Positions 11,299-22,820 of a stretch of 64,000 nt of DNA are shown here, one piece after another. The position numbers were made by a program, and so were the translations under genes. The DNA comes from Pyronema omphalodes (lineage: Eukaryota; Ascomycota; Pezizomycetes; Pezizales; Pyronemataceae), in the NCBI GenBank assembly GCA_024516155.1, contig JAJJXM010000074.1:124001-188000 (forward strand). Direction: 5' to 3'. Numbering within the stretch: the first letter of the stretch is position 1; every line of letters begins with the position of its first letter. The notes beneath the pieces were generated by a model, which saw only the letters and a program-made list of their open reading frames with translations, was not told where the DNA came from and did no database searches.

Positions 11299-14200
11299 AT
11301 GGATCCGCTCAGCATCACTGCGGCCGTTGCTGGCTTCGTCAGTCTCGCCGGCCAGATCGCTATGACACTCAACGCCTACGTCGATAGTGTTCGATCAGCC
11401 CCCAGCGAAGTAAAGAGCCTTTATCTAGAGGTCAAAGCATTGAGCCAGGTCCTCGGGAAATTCGCGCAGTTCGTGAAGGATGATCTTCATGGAGACTGTG
11501 TACTTTTCGATGCAGTGGAATCTTGTGGCTACCAACTGAAGGCACTTGATGGTAAACTTGCAGATCTTTCGAAAGCCTTCTCTAAGGGGAAGTTGCAAGA
11601 ATGGGCCAAACGGATGGGCTGGCCGCTCAAGAAGGACGATGTTCAGCAGACGATATTTGCACTACAGCGTTTTACGCATATTTTTGAGTTCTCGATGGTA
11701 ACCAAGAATTAGTATGTATATTCACGTGGAATTCAGTCGAAGAATCCTGGCTCTAACGCATAACAGCGAGCTTTTGTCCCAAACATCGTCAGCCGTACTT
11801 TCCCAACTCGACGACAATCGGCAAAAGATACAGAATATCTTCAGCATGCTTGAGAGCATGTCAATGTCATTGCCTGCAGATTTACAAAAACAAATGACGG
11901 AGATATCGGAGATGACAACGCTGGTTACTGAACTCGCTAAACTCAACGTCAAGGAAATCCACAATATCTCACTCGGTGTGCGTGACGTTCAAGGGACATT
12001 ACAAGGTGACTCCACAGAAATCAGTGTCCGCGCCACCGACTAATTGATTACAGATATTGAGATTCGGGAGATAATGCCATTGATATCGCCGCTAGAAATC
12101 CACAAAAGACATGAAGACATCCGCCAGAAACGGCTAGAAGGAACCGGCAATTGGTTTCTACTTGAATCGTCATTCCGAAAATGGAGCGAAGGCGAATCGC
12201 ATGATGTCAATATCAATCCTGTTTTAGCATGCTCTGGAGACCCTGGAGCAGGAAAGTCTGTCATTTGGTATGTTGCCATTTCTGTGACTTTTACGGATCG
12301 AAACTCACCGACATTGCATTACGCAGTTCCCTCGTATTCGATTATCTTCAGGAACATTACCGGTCCGAAGAAGGAACATGTGTAGCCTGCCTTTACTGTG
12401 ATTACCAGAATAATAAGATCCAAACTCCGGTAAACATGATTGGCGTGCTGTTGAAGCAGGTCATCCTGCAACTCAACTCGTCGAGGCTATTAGACGCAGA
12501 TACCATCTCAACATTAAAGGGGCATCTCAATGCACAGAAAGGTATTAATCTGGAGGAAGGATGTCGATTATTAGGCGAAACAGTGAAGCAGCTGCAAAGG
12601 TTTTATATCTGCATTGATGCCTTGGATGAGTGTGACGAGGGGCACCGGGAAACGTTCATACAAGCACTCGGAAAGTTATCAAGCAAATACAGCCAAGTCC
12701 ATACGATCCGTATATTCTTTACGACGAGACCGCACATCAAGTGGGAGCAACTCATGAATAGCAATCAAGGAATCGGCTCTCTGGACCACATATGTTTGAA
12801 GGCACGCCCAGAGGATCTAAGCATGTATATTGCGCACGAGATCGAGCACGACAAGAACAAGGAGTGTATGGACGATGAGCTCAGGAAAGGAATTCTGGAT
12901 ACGATCGTGACTAATTCTGACGGAATGTACGTTTCAAATGTTTATCTGATACCGAAATGTTAATAGTGATTTCACTAATAACGTTGGCCGTTTTCAATCA
13001 TCGTTATGGAGCACAGCTGATACTTTCATGCAATACAGGTTCCTACTGGCCTCGCTGCAGATACAGACGGTATTGGACGAGGCAACTATCACCATGCGAA
13101 GCAACGCGCTCCGTAATATGCCCGAGAAACTTGAAGCCGCATTCGAGGGTACAATCAACAGGATCAGGAAACAGAAATCCCAGAGATCAAAACAAGCTAT
13201 GGACATTTTAAAGTGGGTGTTTCTCGCGAAGCGTCCATTGGAGATGATTGAGCTACGGCATGCACTCTCAGTCACGACGGATCCGAGCACAATGCAAGCT
13301 GGAACTCTGACAATCTTACACGATAAGACAGTCGACTGGAGAAACTTCCCCTCCGAGAAATCAGTCATAGATTGGTGCCTTGGCTTGATTGTTATAGATG
13401 AGGAGACGTCTACTGCCCGTCTTGTTCATAAATCGCTGCACGACCACCTGACACAATTACATGATAACGGCAAAATATTCCCGAACGGCCACACCGAGAT
13501 AGCATATACCTGCCTACAATACATGTCCTACAACGATTATGAATCTAAAATCGAATCTTCAGAACCGAACATCACTGAGGCCATCAAGCGCAAACGCCTG
13601 GATAAGTACCGCCTTCTGGATTATGCAGTCGACAACTTTCGGCACCACTTACACGACCAGAGTAGCTGCACAACTGATGTAATCAATGGCCTATTTCCAG
13701 ATAGCATCAACCTAAATCGAATTTCGACTGGATTCCGCTCGGACTTCTTATCTCCGTTCCTTCACTATCGAAGTGCCTGGGATAGCGAACAACACGAATA
13801 CATTCCGACAAGCCAGATACATCTTCGTTTACAGTTTGCCATTAGCTGTGGCTTGGAAGATGCTTTCACCACACTTTTGGACACATATAGCCCAAACATT
13901 GATCATGATTTCATGTTGGGTGGCAGTACAATGCTTCTCCAGGCATCGAAAGTTGGCAAGAATGTCATCGTGCAGATCCTGTTGAAGAAAGGAGTCAATG
14001 TTAATCTGGCTGATTCCACGCACCGCACTGCATTATCCTGGGCATCCGGAAGGGGCCATGATTCAGTTGTGAAGCTGCTCCTCAATGCTGATGGTATCGA
14101 CATCAACTCCAAGGACAGTCTATTTGGCCAAACTGCATTATCATGGGCATCCCGATATGGCCATGAATCAGTTGTGAAGCTGCTCTTCGATGCTGATGGT

Positions 14201-15235
14201 ATTGACATCAACTCCCAGGACAGGAACGGCCAAACTGCATTATCATTGGCTTCTGAAAATGGCCGTGATTCAGTAGTGAAGCTTCTCCTCGATGCTGATG
14301 GTATTGACATCAACTCCCAGAGTAGTAGCGGCCGAACTGCATTATCATGGGCATCCCGATATGGCCATGATTCAGTTGTGAAGCTGCTCCTCTGGGCTGA
14401 TGGTATCGACATCAACTCCCAGGACAGTAACGGTCGAACTGCATTATCATGGGCATCCGGAAATGGCCACCATTCAGTTGTGGAGCTGCTCCTCAAGGCT
14501 GGTGGTATCGATATCAACTGCGAAGACAGTAACGGCCAAACTACATTATCATGGGCATCCCGATATGGCTGTGATTCAGTTGTGAAGCTGCTTCTCCAGA
14601 CAGATGGTATCGATATCAACTCCAAGGACAGGAACGGCCGAACTGCATTATCATTGGCATCCGAAAAGGGCCATGATTCAGTTGTGGAGCTGCTACTCCA
14701 GGCTGATGATATCGACATCAACTCCAAGGACAGCAACGGCCAAGCTGCATTATTATGGGCATCCACAAATGGTCATGATTCAGTTGTGAAGCTGCTCCTT
14801 CATGCTGATGGTATTGATGTCAATTCCAAGGACGATGCGTATGGCCAAACTGCATTATCATGGGCATCCCAATATGGCCATGAGTCAGTTGTTAAGCTGC
14901 TCCTCAATGCTGATGGTGTCAACATCAACTCTGACGACAAAATATGTTGCCGAAATTCATTATCATGGGCATCTGAAGAGGGCTATGATGCAGTTGTGAA
15001 GCTGCTTCTCGAGGCTGATGGTATCGACATCAACTCCCAGGACAGTTTCGGCAAAACCGCATTATCTTGGGCATGCCGAAATGGCCATGATTCAGTTGTG
15101 AAGCTGCTCCTCCATGCTGATGGTATCGATGTCAACTCGGTCGACAATAAGGGGCTTACCGCGTTGTCTCTGGCATATCAGGAATGTCATGATTCCACTG
15201 CGCAACTACTCCTTGCTGCTGGAGCTATTGTTTAA
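11299..15235 (+). CDS. NLR 2: HELL-NACHT-ankyrin STAND protein, complete
   Basis: Complete five-exon NLR of about 1210 aa. Exons: 11299-11711, 11767-11975, 12054-12267, 12327-12926 and 13039-15235. Introns are 55, 78, 59 and 112 nt, each giving an in-phase join. Residues 1-137 form a HELL-like fungal STAND N-terminal domain (MDPLSITAAVAGFVSLAGQI, a small-residue-rich first helix). A helical linker follows, then Walker A GDPGAGKS near residue 270, Walker B FYICIDALDECDE near 370, sensor FFTTRPH near 408, and the winged-helix-like KWVFLAKRPLEMIELRHALS near 537. Thirteen ankyrin repeats run from about 774 to the C-terminus. The start is the ATG in CGTCATGG, conserved in copies 3 and 4. Family knowledge places such proteins in fungal non-self recognition and regulated cell death; the ligand is unknown. 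The transposon nest lies about 3 kb downstream and does not break the gene. Confidence 0.9.
13921..15225 (+). repeat. Ankyrin-coding array of NLR 2 (13 repeats)
   Basis: Thirteen tandem units of about 99-102 bp. The first (STMLLQASKVGKN) and last (LTALSLAYQECHDS) are caps shared with the other genes. Inner units vary at LSWAS/LSLAS and at the following residue pair (RY, EN, GN, EK, QY). Several unit pairs are identical over most of their length. Confidence 0.92.
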
Positions 15236-18206
15236 GACGACAGCTCAATACTGGCCAGTCCGGTCCAAGTGATTATAAACTGATCGCATCGCATAACCGA
15301 GCATTTTCTTATCTGGGAATATAATGATGTCAGTGAATACAATACCTGGAAGGCTGAGAATTACTCCGTTTTTTTTTTTTCTTTTTTTCTTTTTTTTCTC
15401 TTTTTCTTTATGTCTTGGTCTTTATTTTGTTTAAGACAAGTATTTCTCGTTGCGAGAATTTTTGGAAAAATGTACTTGCGGTTGATGACAGATACATAGT
15501 ATCAAGGATGTTATTTGGTGCTTTGCTGGTGATGGGATGATTTTTGGTTGTGGATGTGGTAGTCGTCTTTTGCTTTCTTTTCATTACTGTTTTTCAATTA
15601 CGAACTTATGACTGTTTTCTAGTTTATTTCCATGACTGTGTTTCTCAATGTCAAAGTCACATAGCGGTAATAGTTCCAGAAGAAATATTCTCTGACTCCA
15701 GTTGTTAAGACAGCTACCAGAATCAGTCATCCGTCGCACAAAGCAGTTCTTCTACATTCCACATATCAGTCTCCCACTGAGAGGTATTGGAGGATCTTTC
15801 AATCAGAACAAACACCAATAAATGCTCGTAATTTGAGTCATAAAGTATTCTGGCATTCCATCCTGTAGAATCTCATATCCGTAAACCAGCTGCAATGGCG
15901 CAACACGGCATATGGTATACTTTTGAAGTCTTTCATATAGAAGCATGAGGTCTGAGAAAACACGTTGTAAATGAGTGCGGTGGTCCTGGATCTAAGAAAA
16001 CATCATATTACAAGTATCACGCCTTTGAATATTTTTTACCTGCAGCGACGACAGCAAGGGATTGTCAAACCAATAGTGTCTTTTTCACGCGCACGTACGT
16101 GATTACTCAACCAGGATCTAATATCTCAAGTATATCCACAGCAGCTTCCCATGACTGATGAAAAAAATTCAAAAATTCTCATTATTCAAGTGAACCGGGT
16201 GCATTATGCGCCTCGCACTCGTATCTGTAATTCAGACAGAAAAGCACAACCGGAACTACAACCCAGCCCCGAAGTATTCCTGAATATGAGTGATGGGTGA
16301 TGAATAAACAACCATGGCATACCCATTTTCAACAACAATGATCGAAAGGTATTAGTTTCTTCATAGAAGACACTTTCAGCATTTATAGAATATTCAGTTG
16401 TGGAGGTGAGCTCCACCCGAAACTCTCACACGGTCAGTGCAGACATCCTGCAAGGGCGGACGCCGGACGTACGCTTACACACAGCCTTATGTACACCCTG
16501 ACATACACTCAATTTTTATACATAAATAAAGTACTACCTATCTGTCGAATATGTTTTCTTTTTGTTATAAATTTATAGCACAACACAGTTATCTCTGGTA
16601 CCAGTGTAAGAGCATAGATGCCTGGATGGATTCCAAAGCATGGTAATACGATACTGACATACATGGTGTAGCGATAAAACTCCACGGTCTTAAACTATAG
16701 TCAAAACCCTCGCGTGAAGTGCAGTATCCGGGTATCTGAGTATCTTGACATATGAACCAACCTCACCCCGCCCTCACCTGCCCATAATCGAAATGTATCA
16801 TTTGGCTGGCCCAAAGTCTTAAACCATCTCGGTTATCTATATTGTCTCTGTCATGTAACCGATGTCCAGTGCTCTGTGCTCTTTTCTCTGTGCCCTGTGT
16901 TTCTCTAACCGCTTATATATACCACTATATGAATTACTCGTAGTCTCATATATATTCCGAACCAGTGCCTGGGCACAATGCATCCGCCATCATTCTCCGC
17001 CATTATTCCCCGCCACTGGTCTCCATTATATATTCTCCATTCGAGTGCATACTCCGTCACCGCCCTTATCGTTTTTTCGAGATTAGATTGGATATCCTTA
17101 TTTTGTCATTATTCTGCACTATTCTCCGCTGCCCACCATGATTCGTTATGAATTTTCTGTTTTCAATCAAAATATTCACGAATAATCGCAGACGTTCCCG
17201 GAAATCATCTCTAATCACCTAGACACAAAGTCTAACCAAGCTCGTTCTCCTACTGATAATATTCCCCAGACCTCATACCTCATACATCATACCTCAAAGC
17301 CTATATACTCGGCTCACGGAGCCATCCTCACCTCGCTTTTCTTTGCCACGCTTTCGTTTCCAGCATCCCTTCGCGCTCCCCTTCCCCTGCCAACCAACCA
17401 GGTTCCAGTTTCTCGAACCCTACCGCTATCGGCTAAATTCCAAGTCCCACCAAATCGAGTCAACGCAAGATCACATGACGACATTCTAGACCATCCTCAA
17501 TCCATGTTGCGCTAACCACCATTAGCTTATTAGCTCGCGTACCTGCATCATGCATGTAAAAGTGGAAGGTGTGGAGATGAAACGGGTCCGCGTCGCCTTC
17601 GCGTCGTTGCGGTGGCTTGATGAGAGATGACGATGAAGATGCTGGGCTCTTGGAAGCCTGGGGAATGGGGGAAGGGGGGTGATTGTTTTATATGTGTAGG
17701 CGTGATGATTTTTGTGGATTTTCATTTTGATCTTTTTGTATAATTTTGTGGTTTTACGCGTTTGTGGTTGCGAATGTGGATAAGGACGTGAATGACTGTA
17801 GTTTGCGGAGTGGCAGAGGAGAAAAACCTCTTCGGATTTCGCGTGCTTCGCGTGCTTCGCGTGGCGACGAGGCTAGCTGGGAAAGTACGAGCGTGCTGTG
17901 CGGTGCGGGGAGAATCATGAGAATCTGCCGCGATAGACATTCAGTGATTACGACATGAAGTTCATCACAAATTTCGTCAATTATATATGTAAATCTCACC
18001 CGTCCACAAACAATCAATCGATAAAATTGCTTCCCATAATCGTCAATCGATAGGTCGAAAGCAGATGAGATTACAAGTCAGGTACCCGCGACCGTGATCC
18101 CCAATTGAGGCAATGCATTTGTATATGGAGGGCCAAAAGAATTATGCCATAAAATCAAGAGCAGATGTATGTCGCATGCACAATATCCTGCAACTGCACT
18201 TTCTAG
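15236..18206. other. 3' flank of NLR 2 up to the transposon nest
   Basis: Counterpart of 2954-5854, with the same T-rich start, CTCTGTGCTC stretch (about 16870), ATTATTCTCC low-complexity repeats and a TATATACT box near 17307. It ends at CTTTCTAG-TA, where the inverted-repeat element begins. No convincing gene; short frames differ from those of the other units. Confidence 0.6.
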
Positions 18207-18236
18207 TATGGTGCCGGCCACTTAGTAGGGCTAGCG
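18207..18236 (+). repeat. Left terminal inverted repeat of the TIR element
   Basis: Begins TATGGTGCCGGCCACTTAGT and continues to 18236; exact reverse complement of 41532-41561. The leading TA is probably the target duplication. Confidence 0.92.
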
Positions 18237-18507
18237 TCTTGGCAAAGTCTTGGCATATACAAAACATAAATTCTGATTACTAAGCGCCGAGTGATGATGT
18301 ATGAACCAGTTTTCCCATACAAAGCCTTCCAAGACCTGATTAATAAGTATCAAGTGATGACCCCTGAACTTGGTTTCCCAAAGCAGGGCCACCGAAAAGG
18401 TACTAGTGTAATATCATAATATATCACTCGGTTTGTACTAGTCTCGATCCGGTATATACTATGCCTATTAGGGTATGGCGTGCATAATAGAGCCTCGCTA
18501 GTGATGC

Positions 18508-18521
18508 ATTCAAAAGTCCCC
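18508..18521 (+). repeat. Target-site duplication of the LINE, left copy
   Basis: ATTCAAAAGTCCCC, repeated exactly at 41320-41333. It marks the LINE as 18522-41319, inserted in the TIR element. Confidence 0.88.
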
Positions 18522-19125
18522 CTATTATCTAAGGTATACCTTGGCGCTTTCTAACCGCCAACTTTTCCCTTAATTTTCCTATTTGGGAAATTCTACAGAA
18601 ACATCACGGCTTCAAGCCCCCCCCTATCCGCGGCCCTGGCTCTCCACCAGCCCGCAGGCATGCTCCGCTTTGGGGAGACGTCCTCTCTCCAGCGGCATGC
18701 CCCGATTCCCTCCACTCCGAAACCCAGCGGCCAACCAGACGACGACATCTTTGGCACCGCCCGCTCCGTCCCTCCTGGTACCCCCACTCCGATGGCCATC
18801 AGGGGCTCTTCCGCAGCACACGCTCGCCTCCAACAGGCAGTTGGAAAACGAGCCCAAGCCACCCAGCCCTTCGAAGAGGAAGGCCCCGCGTGTGAAAAAC
18901 GCGAGAAACGCGGTGACGACGCGCCCACGGTCGTGTCCGTCATTAACCCTGAGTACATTCTCAGCCTTGGTAAGAGGCTGGATGCCCTGGACAAACGCGT
19001 CCCCGCCCTGGAAGAAGAGGTCACGCGCCTCCGCACTGTTAATCGTGAGCTTCGCGACCGCCTTAACGAGGCTCTCGCCAGACCCGCCCCGCCCGCCCCC
19101 AGACCATCCCGCCCCACCGCGCAAA

Positions 19126-19130
19126 CCACC
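19126..19130 (+). repeat. 5-bp target duplication of outer Ty3 element, left copy
   Basis: CCACC directly before the TGTCAC end of the left LTR; repeated at 35864-35868 after the right LTR. Confidence 0.88.
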
Positions 19131-20539
19131 TGTCACACCCTAAAATGTGTGAGGATAGAATTGGTATCATATATAACGCAATGGAGAATATGGCAAACTC
19201 GACAGAGAATGAATAGTCAGATTAGTATCCCGGGCCGGAACCCCCAGAGGAGCTCCGACAAGCCACGTCACGTGATTCGTGACTTTCCGATAGGACCTCA
19301 CGAGGATCCCGGCCCGAGGCGTCGCAACTATTATTCAATGTCAGTTTGGGAGGATTCAGAAGAGAAGAGATTGGGGAACACTTACCTCATGGGTGTCGAC
19401 TTACCCTTGAGCAACTACGAACGACGCTGATGGAGAACGAAGACGAAGACGAAAGGACACCTCCTTATACTTGAGGAGTGTTCGGAAGTTCACGGCTACA
19501 AAGGGGTCTGCATCGGAAGAGAGTTCCAAGGATGTGCAGAGCGGTGCGACGAAATCATCCGGTGTTACTTAGTTGGGTGAATGGTCAGCCAGGAAGACAA
19601 GGCAGAGTCTAGTCGGCAAACAGGAGTGGGGCTATGGACAAGGGTCAAGATTGCTAAGGCATGAGACGACGTCCATAAGCATGCAACCCTCTCAAGGAAA
19701 CTGTTTGGTGGAACCGATATGACGCGCCCTTAGGCTATTGACTACCAACCAAGGAACAGCTCGGCGTTTGCATCCACACCAGGGTGTGGCTGCGCGCAAG
19801 TGCGCGCAGGTGGAGCCATAATGACATCACACAGGAATGTGTCGGAGTGATCCACTCCGGTAGGGCATGGATGCCTTATGATGTCAGATTCCTCCATTCG
19901 CAATCGAGATTCTCTAGGGAGATCTATGATAGCACGACTCACAAGATAAATGACTCACATGTTATTTGTCAGAGGAGTTCATGCATTATGCAGTCAAGCG
20001 GAGTTGCCCTCCCATATGACTCATAACCCTGACACCTGATTGGAAGGTGTGGTAGTACAGAGAGGAATGTCAAGGATTAGTCTGACGATAGCAAGCATCA
20101 TGCAAGCAAGTAATCAATATGATTACGCACTTCGTATGATGCAATCTATCAGCAGATGCGTCTCAGAAATAACTCTTGTCTTATCTCCTAGGCTCAGTTT
20201 GGAAATTGGTTCCCTAGGAAGTCTGGGCGAACTTGTAGACGAAAGTCTATAAAAGAGCCTTTGTCTTCCCTCTCTCTCCTCCATCATCAACCATTTGATC
20301 CTCTACGCGACGATACCTATTATCACCAACAAATACCTCCGAAGACAACCCTTAAGTTTATTCCGCCTGTGATCGATTAATTCTCTTCCTAGCTTTATCT
20401 TTGGATAAGCTCTATTAGTTCTTGGGAACGAAGTGTCTGTCTGTTCTTGGAAACGAAGTGTCTGTCAACACTGAGAACGAAGCACTAGAGATACAATCGG
20501 ATAAGCCTCTGCATAGTCGAAGCTGTGCCCAGGTTCACA
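19131..20539 (+). repeat. Left LTR of outer Ty3 element
   Basis: 1409 bp, TGTCACACCC to CCAGGTTCACA. TATAAAA stands at 20248-20254. Near the 3' end is a duplicated ACGAAGTGTCTGTC motif (about 20430-20466). Short frames inside the LTR (for example 19742-19942 on -) are duplicated in the right LTR and carry no known domain. Confidence 0.95.
20248..20254 (+). promoter_or_regulatory. TATA box in outer LTR
   Basis: TATAAAA in the sequence GTCTATAAAAGAGCC; repeated in the right LTR at 35572-35578. If the self-complementary segment at 20351 marks the transcript 5' end, the weaker TATTATC at 20318 is better spaced. Confidence 0.45.
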
Positions 20540-20541
20540 CT

Positions 20542-20552
20542 ATAAACTTAAG
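20542..20552 (+). other. Putative self-priming primer-binding site, outer Ty3
   Basis: No TGG-type tRNA primer site follows the LTR. Instead, two bases after its end, ATAAACTTAAG is the exact reverse complement of CTTAAGTTTAT at 20351-20361 inside the LTR. This is the layout of Tf1/MAGGY-type self-priming, where the 5' end of the RNA folds back on the primer site. Confidence 0.65.
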
Positions 20553-20648
20553 GCTACAAGCTACCAAGTTTATTAATCGATACGATAACGAAAAGACCCT
20601 CTTCTAGGGCAAGCAAGATCAATTTCACAAAGCACCTACTACTCAGCA

Positions 20649-22820
20649 ATGTCATCCTACCGCAGAATCACTGCATCCCCGGCAGCCCGTCACGATGATG
20701 ATGTTTCCATGGGAGATATGGTGGAAGTCCATCGCCCTCAATCATGGGACCAACTCTCTGCAGCTGGTAAAGCTGTAGTTCGCCAGGGAACCACTGTCAG
20801 CAGGGACCAGCTTCCAGAATGGTTCGTCAAGATGGTGGACAGGATGGAGACAACTGAACAAGATGTGCAAGCATTGATTGAAGCCCTGAAGAAAGAAGGA
20901 GTTTCTGTACAGACCGATATGCAAAACGTCAAGAATCTGTACCAAGAAATGTCAGGCATTATGCAAAATGCCTACGATGTTGTTATTCGACAAGGCGACA
21001 TCGACAGAGAACTCAACCAAACAGCCATTGTTAGACTCATCCAGTCAAGCAATGAATTCAGTTCTCAAGTTTGGAACGCCCTTGGTGAACTAGCCACGGA
21101 CGCTCAAGAAAAGCAAACAGCCAACCACCAGGCTGTTCAACAACTCAACATTGGTGTACAGATCATCAATGATTACCTCCAAGGATTCTCCAACCATCAA
21201 CAAGGATGGAACTTCGGTGTTGAAGGCTGGGCAGCCACAAAGAACCAGGCTGACCAACAAAGGGACGAGCAAATCCGTCTTTTAGCCCACAATGAGCAAG
21301 AACAGCAACGAAGGCTTTTGGAGTATGAGACAGAAAGGGAAAACGAAAAGAAGGAGATTATCGATAAGGTCATTCAAAGGGTCATGGACATGACAGCCAA
21401 CAACATACCTATCGATGCACAGTCACTTGCGGATGCGGTACAGGACGAACCCCAACGCAGAACTGTCTCCCCAAGCATTTTTCAGGTGGCAGTAGACACA
21501 AATCTACCACCCTCTAGAAACGACACACCCCCTCCAGCAGCAGGAGGAAATGGAGGACGAGGCAATGGCCCTCCAAGAAGAAGGGTTACCATCCCCCCTC
21601 CTGAGCCCTCCGATGATGGTCAAGGAAGACCCGGACAGCCAGAAAGGCCCCCTCGCCAAAAGACTAGAGAAGAAAGAGAAGCTGAGGACGATGCAACAAG
21701 ATTCCTCACTTCTATTATCGACAAGATCCAAGGACCCAGAGATGCACCAAAGAGACCCAAGATGCCAGAACTCAAGGCACCTCAATTTTTCTCAGGAAAA
21801 GACAAGACTCTCCTTAGGGCCTGGTGGATGTCAGTACAGGATTACGTGGAAACATATGCCACATCCTGGCCTGATGAAGATGCGCAGGTTAAGTGGGTTG
21901 GTAGTCTATTCACCCACAAGGCTTTAGCATGGCACCAGGAGCGCAGGAAGTCTATTCAGAAACAAAAATTGAAGGATACTTGGGCTGCATTTTCCAGTGC
22001 ATTTGAGACAAGGTTCGAGGATAAGAGGGAGGCTCAGAAGGACGTCAAACGCATTACAGAACTACAATACGATGGTGATATCGATGATTATATCACTAAG
22101 TTGGAGGATCTGAATATGCGCGTTGGAGCACTGGGCCCTATGTTTAGGAATGTGATATGGGAAGCTATGACACCAGCTATCAAGAAGATGGTTTACCAAC
22201 GGTGTGGAGAGGTTCCCAATGATGATGTTGCCCTGATTCATGCAGTCAAAGAAGCTGCACATGTTGTGGAAGGCTTGAATGAAGAATTGGGGTATACCAA
22301 GAAAAAGACCTTAGAAGTGCGTGGGGAACGCAAGGATAAAGGGAAAGAAAGGGAAGCTGCTCGCCCACGTGAGGTGCAGCAGAAGGACCGAAAGGTCAAG
22401 GATAAGGGATCTAAGAAGGAATTTGCTGGGAAAAAGGACAGGAAGTCAGATAAACCGGCGGTTTATGCCTCAGGAAGGGAGGCTTTGCAAGGAGTACCCC
22501 AGGCCGAAATCGACAAACACAAGAAGGATAACGCTGAATGTTGGCGATGTGGTCGTGCTGGTCATAGAATGTACGACTGCTATGCAAAGAAGACAGTTGG
22601 GGGAACTGACCTGGCAAAGGATGGAAAGGTAGCTTCTTCAGGAAAGAGGAAGCGGGATGATGAAGATAATGATGAAGGGCAGGAACAGGAAAAGCCCAAG
22701 GAAGCCAAGAAGGCGAAGACTGCTGCAGTAAGGCAAGATGAGGAAGACACTCATATGTCTGATGCGCAACCAAGGATTTGGGAGATGGAGGATGAGGAAG
22801 TCATTGACTCGGATTTTTAG
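20649..22820 (+). CDS. gag: Outer Ty3 Gag
   Basis: Capsid/nucleocapsid polyprotein of 723 aa, starting at the first ATG after a 109-nt leader. The N-terminal third is long and helical (glutamine/glutamate-rich). A proline-rich link lies near residues 285-340, followed by a retrotransposon gag core (about 370-560, with RAWWMSVQDYVETY and ALAWHQERRK). A CCHC zinc knuckle CWRCGRAGHRMYDC lies near 635, then an acidic/basic tail. The stop TAG directly follows five T, and the -1 frame is open across it into pol, so a -1 shift is possible. Confidence 0.9.
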   Translation: MSSYRRITASPAARHDDDVSMGDMVEVHRPQSWDQLSAAGKAVVRQGTTVSRDQLPEWFVKMVDRMETTEQDVQALIEALKKEGVSVQTDMQNVKNLYQEMSGIMQNAYDVVIRQGDIDRELNQTAIVRLIQSSNEFSSQVWNALGELATDAQEKQTANHQAVQQLNIGVQIINDYLQGFSNHQQGWNFGVEGWAATKNQADQQRDEQIRLLAHNEQEQQRRLLEYETERENEKKEIIDKVIQRVMDMTANNIPIDAQSLADAVQDEPQRRTVSPSIFQVAVDTNLPPSRNDTPPPAAGGNGGRGNGPPRRRVTIPPPEPSDDGQGRPGQPERPPRQKTREEREAEDDATRFLTSIIDKIQGPRDAPKRPKMPELKAPQFFSGKDKTLLRAWWMSVQDYVETYATSWPDEDAQVKWVGSLFTHKALAWHQERRKSIQKQKLKDTWAAFSSAFETRFEDKREAQKDVKRITELQYDGDIDDYITKLEDLNMRVGALGPMFRNVIWEAMTPAIKKMVYQRCGEVPNDDVALIHAVKEAAHVVEGLNEELGYTKKKTLEVRGERKDKGKEREAARPREVQQKDRKVKDKGSKKEFAGKKDRKSDKPAVYASGREALQGVPQAEIDKHKKDNAECWRCGRAGHRMYDCYAKKTVGGTDLAKDGKVASSGKRKRDDEDNDEGQEQEKPKEAKKAKTAAVRQDEEDTHMSDAQPRIWEMEDEEVIDSDF

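Noticed and set aside
13921..15225. CRISPR-like direct repeats
   Set aside because: The regular spacing of about 100 bp is coding ankyrin repeats in a eukaryotic gene; units are contiguous, with no unique spacers.
18593..19136. Minus-strand and alternative-frame ORFs over LINE ORF1
   Set aside because: GC-rich sequence keeps several frames open; only the + frame starting at 18660 has a coiled coil and joins the zinc-knuckle part after 35869.
19742..19942. Short genes inside the outer LTR (minus 19742-19942, plus 19784-20252)
   Set aside because: They recur in the right LTR only because the LTRs are duplicates, and show no domain.
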